Origin: an uncultured Clostridia bacterium | Lineage (GTDB): Bacteria; Bacillota; Clostridia; Oscillospirales; Ruminococcaceae | NCBI GenBank assembly: GCA_937893735.1 | Contig: CALBGD010000437.1 | Coordinates: 1 to 8,519 of the forward strand | DNA: 8,519 nt | Direction: 5' to 3' | In this document: piece by piece, positions 6,468-8,519 of the stretch | Numbering within the stretch: position 1 is the first letter of the stretch | Layout: the number at the start of each line of letters is the position of its first letter | Translations under genes and position numbers: made by a program | The notes under the pieces: model-generated | The model's database searches: none | What the model saw: the letters and a program-made list of their open reading frames with translations, nothing else | What the model was told of the DNA's origin: nothing

Positions 6468-6866
6468 TTATTCAGATTCTTCCTCGGATTCCGGATCGTC
6501 GTCCTTCTTCTTGCCCACAATGTCCTTTATCTTGCCGATAAGCCCGGGGATAGAGTCGATGATGCCCTCCATGGGGCTGGTCTTGCCGCCGAGCTCCAGC
6601 AGCTCAACATCGCCGTCGTTCTTGATGACGATGAACGCCTGCGGCTTAACTGTAACGCCCGCGCCGGCTCCGCCCGCGAACTTCTCAGCCGCCTGAGCGG
6701 GGAGGTCGCTTCCGCCGGAAGCAAACCCGAAGGACACCTTGGAAACCGGGATTATCGTGGTTCCATTGGGTGCGGAGATGGGGTCGCCGATGATGGTGTT
6801 TACGTCCACCATCTCGCGTATTTTCTCCATGGAAACGCCTAAAACGCCTTCAATTGAATTTGACAT
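6468..6866 (-). CDS. ytfJ: GerW-family sporulation protein YtfJ
   Basis: This 132-residue cytoplasmic protein belongs to the YtfJ/GerW family, which in Bacillus is made in the sporulating cell and affects spore germination; its biochemical role is unclear. The start at 6866 (MSNSIEGVLGVSMEKIREMVDVNTIIGDPI) has an AAAGGAG site at 6875-6881 eight bases upstream. The ATG at 6884 overlaps that site and is rejected. Family features are the N-terminal helix, IIGDPI (26-30 region), GTTIIPVSKVSFGFASGGSD, a Gly/Ala-rich stretch GGAGAGVTV and PQAFIVI. The tail is an amphipathic helix ending in an acidic stretch (KKKDDDPESEEESE). The gene is last in the scpA-scpB-DUF2953-ytfJ cluster, 29 bases after the DUF2953 gene. 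The protein also occurs in Clostridia not known to sporulate, so it does not prove that this organism makes spores. Confidence 0.93.
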   Translation of the reverse strand: MSNSIEGVLGVSMEKIREMVDVNTIIGDPISAPNGTTIIPVSKVSFGFASGGSDLPAQAAEKFAGGAGAGVTVKPQAFIVIKNDGDVELLELGGKTSPMEGIIDSIPGLIGKIKDIVGKKKDDDPESEEESE

Positions 6867-6895
6867 GATATTAGCTCCTTTCAAGCATTATATTG

Positions 6896-7642
6896 TTACT
6901 TTCTTAACTTACCGACTGCCGCCGCTGCGTCCTCACGCGCACGGTAGTTTTTCACTGCCCTGCCCGCCAGCCAGAAAAGGAACGCCAGCGCCGCGATGAC
7001 CGTCAGCTTCGCTGTGAAGCTGCACTCAGAGCGGGTCTCCTCGCTCAGGAAATCGCAGGTTATATAATAGTCCGGCTTTTTCAGCGTGAAGTTCCCGTCA
7101 AGGAACGCCAGCGCCGAGCCCGCCGCTATGTTCACTTCGCCGAATCTTATCGCCGCCTTTGCCGCGTCCTCGCCGCCGACAACGATATACAGCCTGAAAT
7201 CGTATATTCTGGTAGCCTTGAGTACCCGCTTCAGCGGTTTGCTGAGACTGTCCCACACCAGCTTTACCAGCGCGCGGATATCCTTTAAGGTCAGCTTATC
7301 CGCGGAATTCTTCGGGGAGCCTTTCGGCTTCTTCGCTTTCTTCTCCTGGGATTTTTTGGGCTCCGGGGAGCTCTTTTTCTCCTGAGAAACTCCGGTCTTG
7401 CCGTCCGGAGCCTCCCCGGACAGTTCTTCCTCGTCCGCCGCCGCGGATTTCACGTCCTTTTCGGCTTTTTTGTCCCGGCGCTTCATCTTCTTGGTTTTCG
7501 CAGGAATCTGCACCAGATTTAAAAAGAGCCAGTTTATTTTAAGCCTGAGCTCGCCAGAATATTCAAACCGCACCGTGACCGAGGTCATCAGCAGAATAAG
7601 TATGACCGCGACTATCGCCCCGGCAATTATCCAGCCAGACAC
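6896..7642 (-). CDS. DUF2953 (YtfI-like) membrane protein
   Basis: This 248-residue protein is of unknown function and resembles Bacillus YtfI, which is also next to ytfJ. The start is GTG at 7642, with GGAGG (7650-7654) seven bases upstream; no ATG fits better. Residues 4-20 form a membrane segment, followed by a beta-rich stretch (VTVRFEYSGELRLKINWLFLNLVQI). A very charged Lys/Glu/Ser/Pro linker covers about 48-115, and the conserved part is at 120-205 (KATRIYDFRLYIVVGGEDAAKAAIRFGEVN, then DYYITCDF). A second membrane segment is at about 212-230. With two membrane segments, the middle probably faces one side of the membrane. The gene starts 16 bases after the scpB stop, so it is almost certainly co-transcribed with scpAB. 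The long charged linker looks poorly conserved and may be disordered. Confidence 0.85.
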   Translation of the reverse strand: MSGWIIAGAIVAVILILLMTSVTVRFEYSGELRLKINWLFLNLVQIPAKTKKMKRRDKKAEKDVKSAAADEEELSGEAPDGKTGVSQEKKSSPEPKKSQEKKAKKPKGSPKNSADKLTLKDIRALVKLVWDSLSKPLKRVLKATRIYDFRLYIVVGGEDAAKAAIRFGEVNIAAGSALAFLDGNFTLKKPDYYITCDFLSEETRSECSFTAKLTVIAALAFLFWLAGRAVKNYRAREDAAAAVGKLRK

Positions 7643-7658
7643 AGCCTCACCTCCGCCG

Positions 7659-8222
7659 TCAGTCCCCGCTGAGATTCATCTCGTCAAGTTCGTCAAAATC
7701 CATCTGGTCGGTGTTGTCCGGTATCGGGGGAAGTCCGCCGATATCGGTCATTCCGAAGCACCGCAGGAAGTTCTCCGTAGTCTTATAGGCTATCGGACGT
7801 CCCGGCAGGTCAAGTCTGCCGTATTCCTCCAGCAGGTCGCGCTCCACCAGATTGTTCACAACGCTGGAGCTGTCAACTCCGCGCACCTGCTCCACAAAGC
7901 TCTTTGTTACCGGCTGATTGTACGCCACCACCGCCAGCACCTCCATCGCCGCCTGCGACAGCGGGACCTGCCTGCGGTTTTCCAGCGCGGTCTTTATGTA
8001 GGGCGCGAATTCCGGCTGGGTCATCATCTGATAGCTGTCCCCCAGGCGGTTTATCCTGAACGCACTGCCGTTTTCAACGTACCGGTCGTTCAGGCGGTCT
8101 ATCATTTTCAGCACCGTGCCCTTTTCTATTTCGCAGGCGGCGGAGAGCTTATCCGCGTCGATAGGCTCGCCGCAGGCAAACAGTACGGCTTCTATCGCCG
8201 CCATGCCTTCGCTGAATTTCAC
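7659..8222 (-). CDS. scpB: Segregation and condensation protein B (ScpB)
   Basis: This 187-residue protein is the winged-helix (kite) subunit of the SMC-ScpA-ScpB condensin that organises and segregates the chromosome; ScpB dimers bind the middle of ScpA. The N-terminal winged helix is at about 5-80 (MAAIEAVLFACGEPIDADKL). The second is at about 85-165, with the family signature LSQAAMEVLAVVAYNQPVTK, then VRGVDSSSVVNNLVERDLLEEYGRLDLPGRPIAYKTTENFLRCFG. The acidic tail (DNTDQMDFDELDEMN) is common in the family. The start is a GTG at 8222 that overlaps the scpA stop as GTGA (8219-8222), with GGAGG about ten bases upstream, indicating translational coupling. Length is normal. Confidence 0.96.
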   Translation of the reverse strand: MKFSEGMAAIEAVLFACGEPIDADKLSAACEIEKGTVLKMIDRLNDRYVENGSAFRINRLGDSYQMMTQPEFAPYIKTALENRRQVPLSQAAMEVLAVVAYNQPVTKSFVEQVRGVDSSSVVNNLVERDLLEEYGRLDLPGRPIAYKTTENFLRCFGMTDIGGLPPIPDNTDQMDFDELDEMNLSGD

Positions 8223-8519
8223 TGCTCCGCCCCCTCCGTTTCCTTTGGAATATCGTCAGCCCGCGTCCTGAGCCGCACGCTTGCGCCGTCCTCGGAGATG
8301 AAAATGCGCCCCTCCTTGGAAAGCTCCAGTATAGCAAGGAATGTCGCCACTGTGCGCGACCTCGGCTGACCCTTATACAGCTCGTCCATCTTCACCGTGC
8401 CGTTTCTGCGCAGGCTTTTCAGCACCGCAACTATCCCGGTGAACACCGTGACGTAGCTCTTCGCCACTATCGGCTTTATCGACCTCGGGCGGTAGCTTGC
8501 CTTCCGGCGGACGCGCTCG
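8219..8519 (-). CDS. scpA: Segregation and condensation protein A (ScpA), C-terminal part
   Basis: This is the kleisin subunit that bridges the SMC heads. Only about the last 100 residues are inside the window; the frame stays open to base 8519 (ERVRRKASYRPRSIKP...). The GTG at 8467 is internal and not a start. The C-terminal winged helix that binds the SMC head is recognisable from VTVFTGIVAVLKSLRRNGTV and TVATFLAILELSKEGRIFISEDG. The protein ends DIPKETEGAEQ, and its stop overlaps the scpB start by four bases. Identity rests on this domain and on the scpB neighbour. Confidence 0.92.
   Translation of the reverse strand, partial: ERVRRKASYRPRSIKPIVAKSYVTVFTGIVAVLKSLRRNGTVKMDELYKGQPRSRTVATFLAILELSKEGRIFISEDGASVRLRTRADDIPKETEGAEQ

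Noticed and set aside
7398..8369. 323-codon + strand open frame across scpB and DUF2953
   Set aside because: Antisense to three clearly recognised genes with coupled starts; the translation shows no family motif.

Overview
The window looks like a chromosomal piece of an anaerobic Clostridia-type Firmicute, most likely a Ruminococcus-like member of the Oscillospiraceae. This rests on the strong AAAGGAG-type ribosome binding sites, the linked scpA-scpB-DUF2953-ytfJ cluster, WYL regulators, a lipid-anchored barnase and the style of the SBP-permease fusion. The organism is inferred; no marker gene fixes it. The left end looks like a contig end, because the first 63 bases fold back perfectly on themselves and cut into a gene.

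Left part, + strand: the signalling end of a methyl-accepting chemotaxis protein (to 817) and a GC-rich hairpin. A 323-base intergenic stretch follows, holding a structured element (919-1028) and a strong promoter (1072-1100). Next is a two-gene operon for a secreted, lipid-anchored barnase-type ribonuclease (1141-1731) and its cytoplasmic inhibitor barstar (1736-2014), closed by a clear terminator. A WYL-domain transcriptional regulator (2162-3120) has its own promoter. It is broken by an internal deletion plus frameshift, apparently between short direct repeats.

Middle, - strand: an amino-acid ABC importer operon. One polypeptide (3870-6041) carries a lipoprotein signal, two tandem 229-residue substrate-binding units and the permease. 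Each binding unit reads lobe 2 then lobe 1, so it is circularly permuted relative to GlnH/HisJ. The ATPase gene (3161-3886) overlaps its 3' end. A bidirectional terminator separates this operon from the converging WYL gene.

Right part: a 425-base intergenic stretch (6042-6467) holds the importer promoter, a minus-strand terminator and a 215-base noncoding element with imperfect terminal inverted repeats, flanking TA dinucleotides and large internal hairpins (MITE-like). After it comes the minus-strand cluster scpA (partial)-scpB-DUF2953-ytfJ, tightly packed and probably one transcript. ScpA and ScpB are the accessory subunits of the SMC chromosome-segregation complex. YtfJ is a GerW-family protein linked to sporulation and germination in Bacillus.

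The most unusual item is the doubled, lobe-permuted binding protein fused to its permease. The structured repeat elements, the deletion in the WYL gene and the lipid-anchored barnase module are the other points of interest. I found no complete new defence or mobile system.
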